From Anaerolineales bacterium (lineage in GTDB: Bacteria > Chloroflexota > Anaerolineae > 4572-78 > J111): a stretch of 64,000 bases of DNA. Every line of letters starts with the position of its first letter. The first letter of the stretch is position 1. This document shows, piece by piece, positions 10,227-18,872 of the stretch. The stretch covers positions 2,373,287 to 2,437,286 of the forward strand of contig JABTUW010000001.1 of assembly GCA_015075185.1 (NCBI GenBank), given 5' to 3'. A program made the translations under genes and the position numbers. The notes beneath the pieces are model-generated. The model saw only the letters and a program-made list of their open reading frames with translations, did not search any database and had not been told where the DNA came from.

Positions 10227-10805
10227 ATGGAAACAGCAATTTACATTTTGGTTGGCCTGATCATGCTCGGAGTGTTGTATTTTGCCTGGTGGAAGGTGAT
10301 CCAACCTTATCGCAAATTCCAGGGTAAAATGCTGATAACTTGTCCTGAAACGCATCAACCTGCCGGTGTGGCCGTAGATGCCAAACATGCCGCCCTCACC
10401 GCCGTTCAGGGCGAGCCGGATTTACGCTTAAAAGAGTGTACCCGCTGGCCGGAGCGTCAAAATTGCGATCAGGCCTGTTTGGCTCAGATTGAATCATCCC
10501 CCCAGAATTGTTTGGTGCGGGCGATGTTAAGCAATTGGTATAAAGGCAGGTCGTGCGTTTTTTGCGGGAAAACCTTCCCGCACATCGACTCTTATGATCA
10601 CCGGGCTGTTTTTTGGTATGAACAAAAACCGGCCTTCGTCAATCCAGAGGGTAAACTCGTTGAATGGCGTGAAGTGCCTGTCGAAACGCTGCCTCAGGTG
10701 TTGACCACCCACCAGCCGGTTTGCTGGAACTGCCTGATCGCGATGGTTTTTCGGCGTGACCATCCGGAGTTGGTTTTAGACCGCCCCGGAAAGCGAAGTC
10801 ATTAG
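10227..10805 (+). CDS. Cysteine-rich membrane-anchored protein of unknown function
   Basis: 192 residues; AAGGAG lies seven bases before the ATG. An N-terminal helix (residues 4-22, YILVGLIMLGVLYFAWW) anchors a soluble domain with about nine cysteines, including CTRWPERQNCDQAC, a CVFCGK pair near 110 and a CWNC pair near 171. Paired CxxC motifs suggest zinc or Fe-S binding, or haem attachment without the usual CxxCH (none is present). The middle is rich in aromatic residues. No known family is recognised. Followed by a strong hairpin terminator-like palindrome. Confidence 0.6.
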   Translation: METAIYILVGLIMLGVLYFAWWKVIQPYRKFQGKMLITCPETHQPAGVAVDAKHAALTAVQGEPDLRLKECTRWPERQNCDQACLAQIESSPQNCLVRAMLSNWYKGRSCVFCGKTFPHIDSYDHRAVFWYEQKPAFVNPEGKLVEWREVPVETLPQVLTTHQPVCWNCLIAMVFRRDHPELVLDRPGKRSH

Positions 10806-10919
10806 ACTTGTCCCCCAACAAGCAAAACGCACTGAGAAACTCGGTTCTTTCGAATGACAAAGCCGGGTTTCTTTTTTTGCTTGGGGTAGAATTTTCGGGG
10901 TCTGTCCAAATTTTAGGTA

Positions 10920-10950
10920 GACCGCAGAGGTTTCAAAAACCTCTGCGGTC
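10920..10950. terminator. Perfect 14-bp hairpin, terminator-like
   Basis: GACCGCAGAGGTTT, a three-base loop, then its exact complement, followed by TTTCC. It lies between the Cys-rich protein gene and the metallo-hydrolase promoter. The U tract is short, so it may be an interspersed palindrome doing a terminator's job. Confidence 0.6.
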
Positions 10951-10988
10951 TTTCCAAAAAATGGGACGCACCCAATTTTGGGGGCTGA

Positions 10989-11017
10989 TTGAAAGCCGGG
11001 GGGAGTTATGATACAAT
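10989..11017 (+). promoter_or_regulatory. Promoter of the metallo-beta-lactamase-fold gene
   Basis: TTGAAA (10989-10994), 17-base spacer, TACAAT (11012-11017). Transcription should start near 11024, about 29 nt before the ATG. Confidence 0.6.
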
Positions 11018-11052
11018 GAGGCAAACGTGAAAGATCCCCGGTCGTTAAACCT

Positions 11053-11748
11053 ATGCAGCTTCTCCCAAATATTTATCTGCTCGATGGATTTGCCTACGCC
11101 CAGCACGCTAATTTCTACCTGATTCACAGCGAGCAGGGCAACGTAATTGTTGATGCAGGTACGGTCAGCGCTGACCTGGAACGGGCGGAACAGCATCTCA
11201 GCCGGTGGGGTATTTCCCTGGAGCAAGTAGATTGCCTGCTCCTGACCCACAGCCATTATGATCACGTGGGCAATGCGGCTGTTTTACGGGAACGAGGCGC
11301 CACCGTCATCGCCGGGCCAGGGGACGCCGAAGGCATTGTCCTGGCCGATTGGCGGACTGCGCCTTACGCGGCTGGTTTTCGGGTGTCCGCCTGCCCGGTT
11401 GATCGGGTGGTTCACGACGGCGACGTGATTGACGCCTGCGGCTTCCGGTTCGAGGTTATTCACGCCCCCGGCCACACCGACGGCTCGGTCATTTACCAGT
11501 TCCGGCACGCCGGGCAGATTATCTGGTTTGTGGGCGATGTCTTGATGATTAACAATACTCACTTTGAGCCGGAATTGGGCTGGCAGGGCGGCGAGGATTT
11601 TGACAAAGCCACGTATCTCCAGAGTTTGCGGCGGCTGGCCGAACTGCCGGTTGACTGCATCCTGGCCGGTCATTATTTCCCTTATTTGAGCCAGGGTCAG
11701 CGGTTGGTCGGCCGGGCGTATGTCAAGGCGTTGGTGGAGTGGCGTTAA
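11053..11748 (+). CDS. Metallo-beta-lactamase-fold hydrolase
   Basis: 231 residues. The zinc-binding signature THSHYDHVG is near residue 62; further metal ligands are the His of APGHTDGSV near 141, the Asp of FVGDVLM near 160 and a C-terminal AGHYFPY near 205. This is the glyoxalase II/lactonase-like branch of the superfamily; the substrate cannot be deduced. No clear Shine-Dalgarno is present. It is transcribed alone and ends about 80 bp from the convergent propeller gene. Confidence 0.85.
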   Translation: MQLLPNIYLLDGFAYAQHANFYLIHSEQGNVIVDAGTVSADLERAEQHLSRWGISLEQVDCLLLTHSHYDHVGNAAVLRERGATVIAGPGDAEGIVLADWRTAPYAAGFRVSACPVDRVVHDGDVIDACGFRFEVIHAPGHTDGSVIYQFRHAGQIIWFVGDVLMINNTHFEPELGWQGGEDFDKATYLQSLRRLAELPVDCILAGHYFPYLSQGQRLVGRAYVKALVEWR

Positions 11749-11830
11749 GAGGGTACAACCCGCAATGTTCCAACTCACCCCGAAGTCCATTAGGCCCATA
11801 TCAATATTGATAGGCCGGCACTCCTGGCGA

Positions 11831-14608
11831 TTAAGGCTGCAGCCGGCTGATCCCGTGGGTGGTGCCGGCCCAAACGGAGCCGTCCGGACCGATGGCAATG
11901 GCCCAGATGCCTGCATCCACCAGGCCGTCGGCCACCGTGTAAGTATGCCAGGCGTCGTTATCCAGCCAGGCCAGGCCGCGATCCGTCACCCCAACCCAGG
12001 GCCGGCCGGATGGGTCAAGGGCTACAGCATAGATCGTATTTCCGGGCAGTCCCTCGGCCTGGGTGTAGGCCGTCCACTGCCGGCCGTCAAAGCGGCTTAG
12101 CCCGGATTGGGTCGCAAACCAGAGCGGCCCCGCCGGGTCAACGGCGATGTCAAGCGCGCCCGTGTCAACCGGGCCGTCGGCCCGGCGGTAATGCTGCCAC
12201 TGCCGGCCGTCAAAGCGATCCAGTTGGCCGCGCCACGTACCCACCCAAACCGAACCGTCGGCGGCAACGGCGATTGAGCGAGTATCGTTGCTGCTCAAAC
12301 CGTTAGCCGTGGTGTAGGTGGTCCAGGTCTGGCCGTCAAACATACTCACCCCAAACATCAACGTAGCCGCCCAAACCCGGCCGGCTTGATCAACGGCCAC
12401 ATCCTTCACATTGTCAGCTACCAGGCCGTCAGCCTCCGTGTAGCTGATCCACTGCTGCCCGGCGTAATGGCTCAGCCCGCCGCTGGTGGCCAGCCACACG
12501 CCGCCGGCCGGGTCAAAAGTGATGGCGTGGACTTCGTTGCCGGCCAGGCCGTCGGCCGTGGTATAACTGCGCCAGGCTGTCCCATCAAATACACTCGCGC
12601 CGCGCAGCGTGCCGGCCCACACCTGCCCGGCCGGGTCAATGGCCAGGTCATAAACCAGGTCGTCGGCCAGGCCATCGGCCACAGTATAGGTGGTAAAGGT
12701 ACCAGGCCCGGTGGCATCTTCCGCGTTGTCCGGCCCGGAGGCCAGCGGCTGGCCCAGGATGCTCAAGCCGTGCTCGGTGCCCAGCCAGGCCCGGCCGGCC
12801 GGATCAAAGGCAATTGCGGTCACCTGATTATCGGCCAGGCCATCGGCGACGGTGTAGGTGGTAAAGTTAGTCCCATCAAATACGCTGACCCCCCCGGCTG
12901 TACCAATCCAAACTTGGCCTGTGGCGTCAACGGCCAGGGCGTTTACCCGGCTGTCGGCCAGACCATCGGCTGGGCTGTAGGTGCGCCAGGCGGCCCCATC
13001 AAATACGCTCAAACCATTACTGCCCCCACCACCCAGCAGCGGCGGCCGGCCGCTGCCGGCCCAGACCTGGCCGGCCTGATCCACCGCCAGGGCGTTGATG
13101 TAATTATCGGCCAGGCCGTCGGCAGTAGTGTGAGTGGTCCAGGCCGCCCCATCAAACATGCTTAAACCCTGAGGCGTACCTAACCAGGCACGCCCCTGGT
13201 GATCTACGGTTGCGGCCAGGATCGTATTCTGGAGCAGGCCGTTGCTGGTGGTATAGTTGACCCACTGCTGGCCGTTAAAGTAGGCCGCGCCGTCGTTAGT
13301 GGCCGCCCAGATTCCCCCCGCTGGGCTGGCGGCCAGGGCCAGCACATTGTTATCGAGGAAGCCGGCCTCAGTGGTATAAGTAACCCACTGGCTGCCGTCA
13401 AACCGACTCAGCCCGCCCAGGTCGCTGCCAATCCAGAGTTGTCCGGCCGAGTCGGTGACGATAGCCGAAATGTAATTGGCGAGTGACGGGCCATCGGCGG
13501 AAGTGAAGGGTGTCCACTGCTGGTTTTCCAGGCGGGCCAGCCGGGCCGGGCCGGCGCCCACCCAGGTTTCCCCGGCCGGGCCGGTAGATACAGCAGTGAT
13601 GTCATTGTGGGGCAGACCGTCGGCGGTGAGATAAGCCGTCCACTGCTGGCCGTCCAGCCGGTGCAGGCCGCGCCGGGTGCCTACCCACACCTGCCCCACC
13701 GGGCCGGGAACCAGGGCGGTCACATCGTCCAGGGTGGAGTCGTTTTCCAGCCCGGCCACATCCGTTGTCACAGGCAGCCAATCCCGGCCATCAAAACGTT
13801 CCAAGCCGCCCTCGCCCCCAACCCAGACTTGATTAGCAGCAATGACTACCGTTTGGTAGCCGCAGCCCGATTTTTGTTTAAGCCACTCTTGCCCGTTAAA
13901 CACGCTGATGCCGCCGCCGCAGTGGGGCCAGCTTGACCAGTTAAAGGCCACCCAGACCGAGCCAGCCGGATCAATGGCAATATCGGCCACGGCGCTGTAG
14001 GCGTAGCCCTCTGGCTGGTAAGGAGTCCAGGTTTGCCCATCAAAGCGGCTCAAGCCTATGGGGGTGCCCAGCCAGGCGGTCCCGGCCGGGTCAAAAGCAA
14101 TGGCCTGAACCTGGTTATCAATCAGGCCATTGTCGGTCGTGTAAGTCAGCCACTGCTGGCCGTCAAACACACTGACCCCGCCGCCGGTTCCCACCCACAG
14201 GCGGCTGCCTGAGTCCAGGGCCAGGGCGTACACCTGGTTATCGGCCAGGCCCTCCCGGTGCGTAAAGGTGGTCCAGGCCTGGCCGTCGAACCGGCTGAGT
14301 CCATAGGGAGTACCGGCCCAGACCACGCCCGCCGGGTCAATCACCACCGCCCGAACCTCATTTCCGGCCAGGCCGTCCACTGTCGTATATTTGATGTAGC
14401 CGCTTCCGGCCCGGTCCCAGCGGACCAGTCCGCCACTTGTGCCGACCCACAGCGCCTGCGGGGAAAGGGCCAGGCTGATAATTTCGTTGCCATTAGTGTA
14501 AATCTGCCAGGTTGATTCCGGCGGCGAGGGAGTTTGAGCGACAGCCAGACCGGCCGGCCAACTCGCCAGGAGTAGGAGCAAGCAAAAGAACCAGATAAAA
14601 TGTCTCAT
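11831..14608 (-). CDS. Secreted Reg_prop-type beta-propeller protein
   Basis: 925 residues. A signal peptide (hydrophobic FWFFCLLLLLASWPAG region, cleavage near AVAQ, residue about 25) is followed by 20 full repeats of about 41-46 residues with the pattern VWxGTxxGLSxFDGxxWxxYTxxDGLxxNxVxAxAxDPAG. A half repeat at the N-terminus (WQIYTNGNEIISLAL) and a half at the C-terminus (VWAGTTHGISRLQP) would close as one more blade. Reg_prop repeats normally form the sensor part of hybrid two-component systems, but no kinase or regulator domain is attached. It is probably an extracellular binding protein; its ligand is unknown. Its repeated DNA produces long antisense ORFs that are not genes. Confidence 0.88.
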   Translation of the reverse strand: MRHFIWFFCLLLLLASWPAGLAVAQTPSPPESTWQIYTNGNEIISLALSPQALWVGTSGGLVRWDRAGSGYIKYTTVDGLAGNEVRAVVIDPAGVVWAGTPYGLSRFDGQAWTTFTHREGLADNQVYALALDSGSRLWVGTGGGVSVFDGQQWLTYTTDNGLIDNQVQAIAFDPAGTAWLGTPIGLSRFDGQTWTPYQPEGYAYSAVADIAIDPAGSVWVAFNWSSWPHCGGGISVFNGQEWLKQKSGCGYQTVVIAANQVWVGGEGGLERFDGRDWLPVTTDVAGLENDSTLDDVTALVPGPVGQVWVGTRRGLHRLDGQQWTAYLTADGLPHNDITAVSTGPAGETWVGAGPARLARLENQQWTPFTSADGPSLANYISAIVTDSAGQLWIGSDLGGLSRFDGSQWVTYTTEAGFLDNNVLALAASPAGGIWAATNDGAAYFNGQQWVNYTTSNGLLQNTILAATVDHQGRAWLGTPQGLSMFDGAAWTTHTTADGLADNYINALAVDQAGQVWAGSGRPPLLGGGGSNGLSVFDGAAWRTYSPADGLADSRVNALAVDATGQVWIGTAGGVSVFDGTNFTTYTVADGLADNQVTAIAFDPAGRAWLGTEHGLSILGQPLASGPDNAEDATGPGTFTTYTVADGLADDLVYDLAIDPAGQVWAGTLRGASVFDGTAWRSYTTADGLAGNEVHAITFDPAGGVWLATSGGLSHYAGQQWISYTEADGLVADNVKDVAVDQAGRVWAATLMFGVSMFDGQTWTTYTTANGLSSNDTRSIAVAADGSVWVGTWRGQLDRFDGRQWQHYRRADGPVDTGALDIAVDPAGPLWFATQSGLSRFDGRQWTAYTQAEGLPGNTIYAVALDPSGRPWVGVTDRGLAWLDNDAWHTYTVADGLVDAGIWAIAIGPDGSVWAGTTHGISRLQP

Positions 14609-14754
14609 CTATGAATTCATACCAACAATATTGTTTATAGCGACACTTTACCGGATGATTGTCTTTTTAACGTTACGATGAACGTTACCAACTCGATCCC
14701 GTTACATCTTATGAGCAAATGTGATTAACCTGAGTTCGACGTTTTGCCGAAAAC

Positions 14755-14825
14755 GGACAGGATTTACAGGATTAACAAGATTTCTGACCAATTTTTATCC
14801 TGTAAATCTTGCCGTAGGTCCTGTC
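14755..14825. repeat. GGACAGGATTTACAGGATT palindromic repeat
   Basis: GGACAGGATTTACAGGAT followed by a degenerate inverted copy ATCCTGTAAATCTTGCC...CTGTC, giving a 71-bp imperfect palindrome. The last 12 bases of the window (63989-64000) begin another copy. The rest of 14609-14854 shows no gene. Confidence 0.55.
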
Positions 14826-14854
14826 GAGAGATAAAGAACTCCGAATTGAGGTGA

Positions 14855-15982
14855 TTAAGCAAAAGCCCGTTGGAGGAGCGGCGTCTTGGTCAGGATCAGC
14901 GCACTCACGGCCCAGGACAGGAGCAATCCTAAGATAATAACCAGCGGTGCTTTGAGCAAGAGCGGCAGCGAAATGGGCACAAATAGATAGGCCAACGGGT
15001 ACAAAATCAAAGGATGAATGAAGTAAATCCCATAGGAACTGAGCGCCAGGTTGCTCCAGAAGGGGCTGGCTTGGTTAACTTTTTGCTGAAAGAAGGCTGC
15101 CCCGGCCAGGAAGGCCGACAGGCAGAAGGCGTTAAAGAGAACGGCATAGCCTGCCTGAATGAGAAGCGCCGGTTGAGGGACAGTTGGCATTACAAACAGG
15201 CGATACCCCAGGTATAACAGTCCTGACAGAATGGCTATCGTCGCCCACAACGCCAGGCGGGGCCGGTAGCCTTCTTTGGTAAACCAGCCGTGTAGATGAG
15301 CATAGAGGCCCAGGCCGAAGTAGCCAATATACAGGGGGACCCGCAGCGGCTGAAACACCAGGATATACCAGCCACGAAACCAGGTGTCAGCTTCGGGAAA
15401 GATCTGGTTCATCAAGAGCATCGCCAGGGTCATCACGGCCCAAAAGCCGGCAAACAATTTCCACGAAGGTCTTGCCAGGTGTCGTTTGCTTGACTGCAGC
15501 CGGTCACTGGGCGTGTACACCAGGCTTAGCGCCAAAAAGAACAGGAAGAGCACCCCCAGAAACCAATAAACAGACTGCTGGTAGCCTTCGCCCCAAAACT
15601 CGGTGGCCCAAAACTGGAGAAAGGTAATCGGCGCGCCCCGGGTGTAGTAAATCAGGTAGGCCGTGGGCGGGGCCAGAAATAAAGCCCCTACCAGCCAGGG
15701 TATGCCCACGCGGACGAATTTGTCTTTAATGAATTCCCTGGGACCGCGCTTGCTCAGGGAGGGTAAGGCGAAATAACCGGCAATGAAAAACATTACCAGC
15801 ATAATCGGGATATCAATAAGCAGAACCAAAAGCGTAAAAAAGAGGCTGTTCTGGGGGTCAAGCACGTACCACCAGGAGGGCGCATAAGCCATATAGGTCA
15901 TCGAGCCGTGCAGAATTACGACCAGCAGAATGACAAAAGCTCGCAGATTATCCAGGAAGTAAATGCGGCTGGGTGAGTTCAT
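14855..15982 (-). CDS. Acyltransferase family 3 membrane protein
   Basis: 375 residues from the ATG preceded by AAAGGAG at 5-6 bases; an upstream ATG six codons earlier lacks a site. The start IYFLDNLRAFVILLVVILHG carries the Arg and His of the Acyl_transf_3 family (OafA, WecH, NodX), and about ten hydrophobic helices follow. Such proteins O-acetylate or O-acylate glycans, peptidoglycan or lipids at the membrane. No polysaccharide cluster is adjacent. Its reverse-strand -10 box TATAAT (16032-16037) has a poor -35 and lies 53 bp from operator site b, as expected of an activator-dependent promoter. Confidence 0.85.
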   Translation of the reverse strand: MNSPSRIYFLDNLRAFVILLVVILHGSMTYMAYAPSWWYVLDPQNSLFFTLLVLLIDIPIMLVMFFIAGYFALPSLSKRGPREFIKDKFVRVGIPWLVGALFLAPPTAYLIYYTRGAPITFLQFWATEFWGEGYQQSVYWFLGVLFLFFLALSLVYTPSDRLQSSKRHLARPSWKLFAGFWAVMTLAMLLMNQIFPEADTWFRGWYILVFQPLRVPLYIGYFGLGLYAHLHGWFTKEGYRPRLALWATIAILSGLLYLGYRLFVMPTVPQPALLIQAGYAVLFNAFCLSAFLAGAAFFQQKVNQASPFWSNLALSSYGIYFIHPLILYPLAYLFVPISLPLLLKAPLVIILGLLLSWAVSALILTKTPLLQRAFA

Positions 15983-16031
15983 TATTTTCTCCTTTGACAA
16001 TGATGATAGGTATACTCTGAAAGCTCAGCAC

Positions 16032-16093
16032 ATTATATACCTGGATGCCGCTAAAAGCTAGTGAAAAATATCACTAAATGATGACATTTGTCA
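16032..16093 (-). promoter_or_regulatory. Activator-type promoter with operator site b
   Basis: TATAAT on the reverse strand (16032-16037), no convincing -35, and the palindrome TGACATTTGTCA (16082-16093) centred about 61-62 bp upstream of the predicted start point near 16026. That is the classic position for a class I activator. The same palindrome is also about 120 bp upstream of the plus-strand gene at 16209. Confidence 0.55.
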
Positions 16094-16208
16094 CTGGTTT
16101 CCGGGTAAAAGCTCACTTGCATGGACTGGCCTGACCAGCCTACCATGAAGGTTGCAGTTGAAATGTAGCTTTTGGTGCTGAAACCTATAGTAGTGAATAG
16201 ATAAGCCG

Positions 16209-16514
16209 ATGAAGATTTTGGCCCTGGAGCAAGAAAACCCCGGTGGGATTGCCGAGGCATTTAGGCCCCACCTGAAAGCGGAAGCGGCCCAGGTATGGGA
16301 GCTTTATCAGGCCGGTATTGTGCGGGAGATATACTTCCGCCAGGATCGCCCCGAGGCTGTCCTAGTGCTCGAATGCAAAGATATTGAAGAGGCTAACAAG
16401 ATCCTGGGCGCTCTGCCCCTCGTCCAGGCGGGACTGATCGTTTTTGACCTCATCCCCTTAGTTCCTTACCCCGGTTTTGCCCGGCTTTTCGCCAAAGACA
16501 GCATACCCGATTGA
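16209..16514 (+). CDS. YCII/muconolactone-isomerase-like small protein
   Basis: 101 residues, beta-alpha-beta pattern: MKILALEQ, then a helix AEAFRPHLKAEAAQVWELY, strand IVREIYFRQDRPEAVLVLE, helix DIEEANKILGALPLV and strand LIVFDLIPLVPY. This is the ferredoxin-like layout of the YCII and muconolactone isomerase-like superfamilies. No catalytic residues can be assigned. It is divergent from the acyltransferase gene across operator site b, and a small Cys-containing protein gene follows 38 bp later. Confidence 0.6.
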   Translation: MKILALEQENPGGIAEAFRPHLKAEAAQVWELYQAGIVREIYFRQDRPEAVLVLECKDIEEANKILGALPLVQAGLIVFDLIPLVPYPGFARLFAKDSIPD

Positions 16515-16552
16515 TTTATGTAGTCAATATCCTGTCAAAAGGAGAATGAACA

Positions 16553-16735
16553 ATGCAAACGAAGGAGAAATCAGCAGCGGAGAAAGTGTACCGCTGCGAA
16601 ACTTGCACGATGCGGATGAAAGCAGAGGCCAATCCAAAGGCGTTTTGGTCACGCTTATGGCGCTGGCATACCTCCTGGTGTCCGGGCTGGAAAGCTTATC
16701 AGGCGCACCTGGCGCAGCAGAAACGGGCTAATTAA
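16553..16735 (+). CDS. Small CxxC/His-Cys zinc-ribbon-like protein
   Basis: 60 residues with GGAG nine bases before the ATG. Residues 13-19 are YRCETCT and residues about 39-43 are HTSWC, giving a C-x2-C ... H-x3-C metal-binding pattern. The rest is basic and tryptophan-rich. I have seen near-identical short proteins (pattern CxxCxM...WHxxWCPGWKAY) in other bacteria, always uncharacterised. Probably binds zinc; role unknown. Confidence 0.6.
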   Translation: MQTKEKSAAEKVYRCETCTMRMKAEANPKAFWSRLWRWHTSWCPGWKAYQAHLAQQKRAN

Positions 16736-16751
16736 ACTGACAATCCCCCGG

Positions 16752-17717
16752 TTAAGACCGATTTATATCAACGGGCTTTAACCCGGCTTCGATCTGTGCC
16801 CGGCGTGGCTCCAGAAAGGGCGGGAGCGCCAGCCGCTCGCCCAGGTGTTCGGCCGGTTCATCGGTGGCGAACCCTGGTCCATCGGTCGCAATCTCAAAGA
16901 GAATGCCGCCGGGGATGCGGAAGTAGAGCGACTGGAAATAGTAGCGGTCCACCAGCCCCGAAGTGCGCAGCCCTACCGCGTGGAGCCGATTCATCCACTC
17001 CGTTTGTTCCTGGCCATTGGGGGTGCGAAAAGCGATGTGATGCACCCCGCCGATACCAAGCTGCCCATAAGGCCGGTTGGGCTGCTCAACCACATAAAGT
17101 TCTTTCCCCGCTCCACCCTGGCCCAGGGCAAAGACGACGGTTCGTTCACCGGGGTTATCGGCTGAAGGGTATTCGCCGGCCAGTTGATAGCCCATCACCT
17201 GCGTCAGCACCAAAGCGGTTGGCTCCAATTGGCGCACGATCAGCGTGGAGGCAAACAGCCCGCGAATGCCATACTCCACCGGCACCGGACTCTTGGGCCA
17301 CGGCGTTCCGCCTGGCGCGCCCTCATCGTCAACCAGGGCCAGTCGCTGCCCTTCCGGATCGGCGAAATTGATCAGGGCGTGGTCGTGAAATTCGGTCAAG
17401 CCCTCGTGCTTGACGCCGCGCTCATCCAATCGCTGCGCCCACCATGCCAGGGCTTCCCGGTTCGGCACGCGCAACGCTGTCTGGGCAATGCTACCCGGCC
17501 CATTGTGATTGGGACCCATCTGCGGCCACTCAAAAAAGGTCAATTCGGTACCGGGATTACCTACCTCATCGCCGTAGAAGAGGTGGTAGGCCGAGACGTC
17601 ATCCTGGTTAACCGTCTTTTTGACCAGGCGCATCCCCAGCACCTGGGTGTAAAAATCTACATTTGCCTGCGCCCTGCCGGTGACGGCAGTGACGTGGTGT
17701 AAACCATGCAGTTCCAT
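16752..17717 (-). CDS. Ring-cleaving extradiol dioxygenase (MhqO-like, two VOC domains)
   Basis: 321 residues with tandem glyoxalase/VOC modules. The metal ligands expected are the His of LHHVTAVTG near residue 7, His of GVHHIAFRT near 225 and Glu of GILFEIATDGPG near 275. This matches hydroquinone-type dioxygenases such as Bacillus MhqO, which open quinone/hydroquinone rings in electrophile detoxification. It is transcribed alone; the neighbour across the divergent gap is a short-chain dehydrogenase. Confidence 0.85.
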   Translation of the reverse strand: MELHGLHHVTAVTGRAQANVDFYTQVLGMRLVKKTVNQDDVSAYHLFYGDEVGNPGTELTFFEWPQMGPNHNGPGSIAQTALRVPNREALAWWAQRLDERGVKHEGLTEFHDHALINFADPEGQRLALVDDEGAPGGTPWPKSPVPVEYGIRGLFASTLIVRQLEPTALVLTQVMGYQLAGEYPSADNPGERTVVFALGQGGAGKELYVVEQPNRPYGQLGIGGVHHIAFRTPNGQEQTEWMNRLHAVGLRTSGLVDRYYFQSLYFRIPGGILFEIATDGPGFATDEPAEHLGERLALPPFLEPRRAQIEAGLKPVDINRS

Positions 17718-17952
17718 CGGTATACTCTCCTGTCCTTGAGTTTAAAGTCCATAGGATTATACCCAAAATATGTCCTTTGCCACATCCCAGCTTGCGTTCC
17801 AACGATCGCCGGACTCAGCCTGGGTATTCGGTTAATCTAAAGTCAGTTATCAGTGAGCTTTTTTTTCACTGCTGGCTATGATATACTTGATGCTGGTTTT
17901 TTAAGTTATTGTACCCTGCTTTCTTCCCACTTCGATTCTAAGGATGCAATTC

Positions 17953-18768
17953 ATGGTTAGAACAGAAAATATTGGGCCTCGGATTGTCCTCGTCACCGGC
18001 GCAACCGGCGCGATTGGCCGCGCTATCGCCCGGCAGATTGCCGCTGTACCAGGGTACGAGGTCGTGCTGGCCTGCCGGAACGAGGAGAAGGCCAGGCAGG
18101 CGGTCCGCGAGATCAGCCAGGCCACCGGCAATCAACAAGTGCGCTACGAACTCGTGGATGTCTCACGGCAGGCGTCCATCTCGAAGCTGGTAGGGCGCTG
18201 GCAGGGGCCGCTGCACGTGCTGGTCAACAATGCGGCGATTTCGCCGCGCAGCCGCCAGGAAACGCCGGAGGGGATCGAGATGCAGTTCGCCACCAATGTG
18301 CTGGGCTACTTTTGGTTGATCCAGGCTTTCAGCGAAATCCTCCGGCAATCGGCGCCGGCCCGGGTGGTCAACGTGGCCAGCTATTATGCCGGCGACCTGG
18401 ATCTGCGCGACCTGGAATTCAAACGCCGGCGCTATCACAACGGCACGGCCTATCGTCAATCCAAACAGGCCAACCGCATGCTAACCGTAGCCTGGGCGGA
18501 ACGCCTGCAGCCCTACGGTATTTTGGTTAATGCTTGCCATCCCGGCGATGTCAACTCGGCCTTGAGCAACAGCCTGGGCTTTGGGGGAAGCCAATCGCCG
18601 GATGAGGGGGCCAGAACCCCGGTCTGGCTGGCCACTGATCCCATTGGCCAGCAGCGGACCGGGAAATATTTTGCGGACCGACGCGAAGTTCGCTGTCATT
18701 TTGGCGAAGACAGGGTGGGAGTAGAGGCGCTTTATCAAGCCTGCCTGCGCTACTCAAATGAAGCGTGA
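17953..18768 (+). CDS. Short-chain dehydrogenase/reductase (retinol-dehydrogenase-like)
   Basis: 271 residues from the second ATG, chosen because AAGGA lies eight bases before it; an ATG nine bases upstream abuts that site. The cofactor loop is TGATGAIG near residue 14, with NNAAI near 90, catalytic Ser in VNVASYYAG near 140 and YRQSK near 170. The R-N-E-E-K segment after strand 2 favours NADP(H). Substrate unknown. Upstream region 17718-17943 contains a CAGTGA-TCACTG hairpin (near 17850-17870) and TATGATATACTT, but no full promoter I would defend. Confidence 0.85.
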   Translation: MVRTENIGPRIVLVTGATGAIGRAIARQIAAVPGYEVVLACRNEEKARQAVREISQATGNQQVRYELVDVSRQASISKLVGRWQGPLHVLVNNAAISPRSRQETPEGIEMQFATNVLGYFWLIQAFSEILRQSAPARVVNVASYYAGDLDLRDLEFKRRRYHNGTAYRQSKQANRMLTVAWAERLQPYGILVNACHPGDVNSALSNSLGFGGSQSPDEGARTPVWLATDPIGQQRTGKYFADRREVRCHFGEDRVGVEALYQACLRYSNEA

Positions 18769-18872
18769 GTACTCCTCCTGCGGCAATAGCGCAAGGGAGA
18801 ATCATTTTGACCTTCTTGATGAGTGATAGAGGTAGGTTTGACACCACCCCTTCGATTAGCTGGAGATTATTT

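Noticed and set aside
12386..13165. Long plus-strand ORF opposite the propeller gene
   Set aside because: It is the antisense of repeated blade DNA, rich in Gly/Pro/Val motifs, without ribosome binding site or known domain.
16477..16731. Alternative-frame 84-residue ORF over the YCII-like gene end and the zinc-ribbon-like gene
   Set aside because: It overlaps two better-supported ORFs; the frame with GGAG-9-ATG and the CxxC pattern is preferred.
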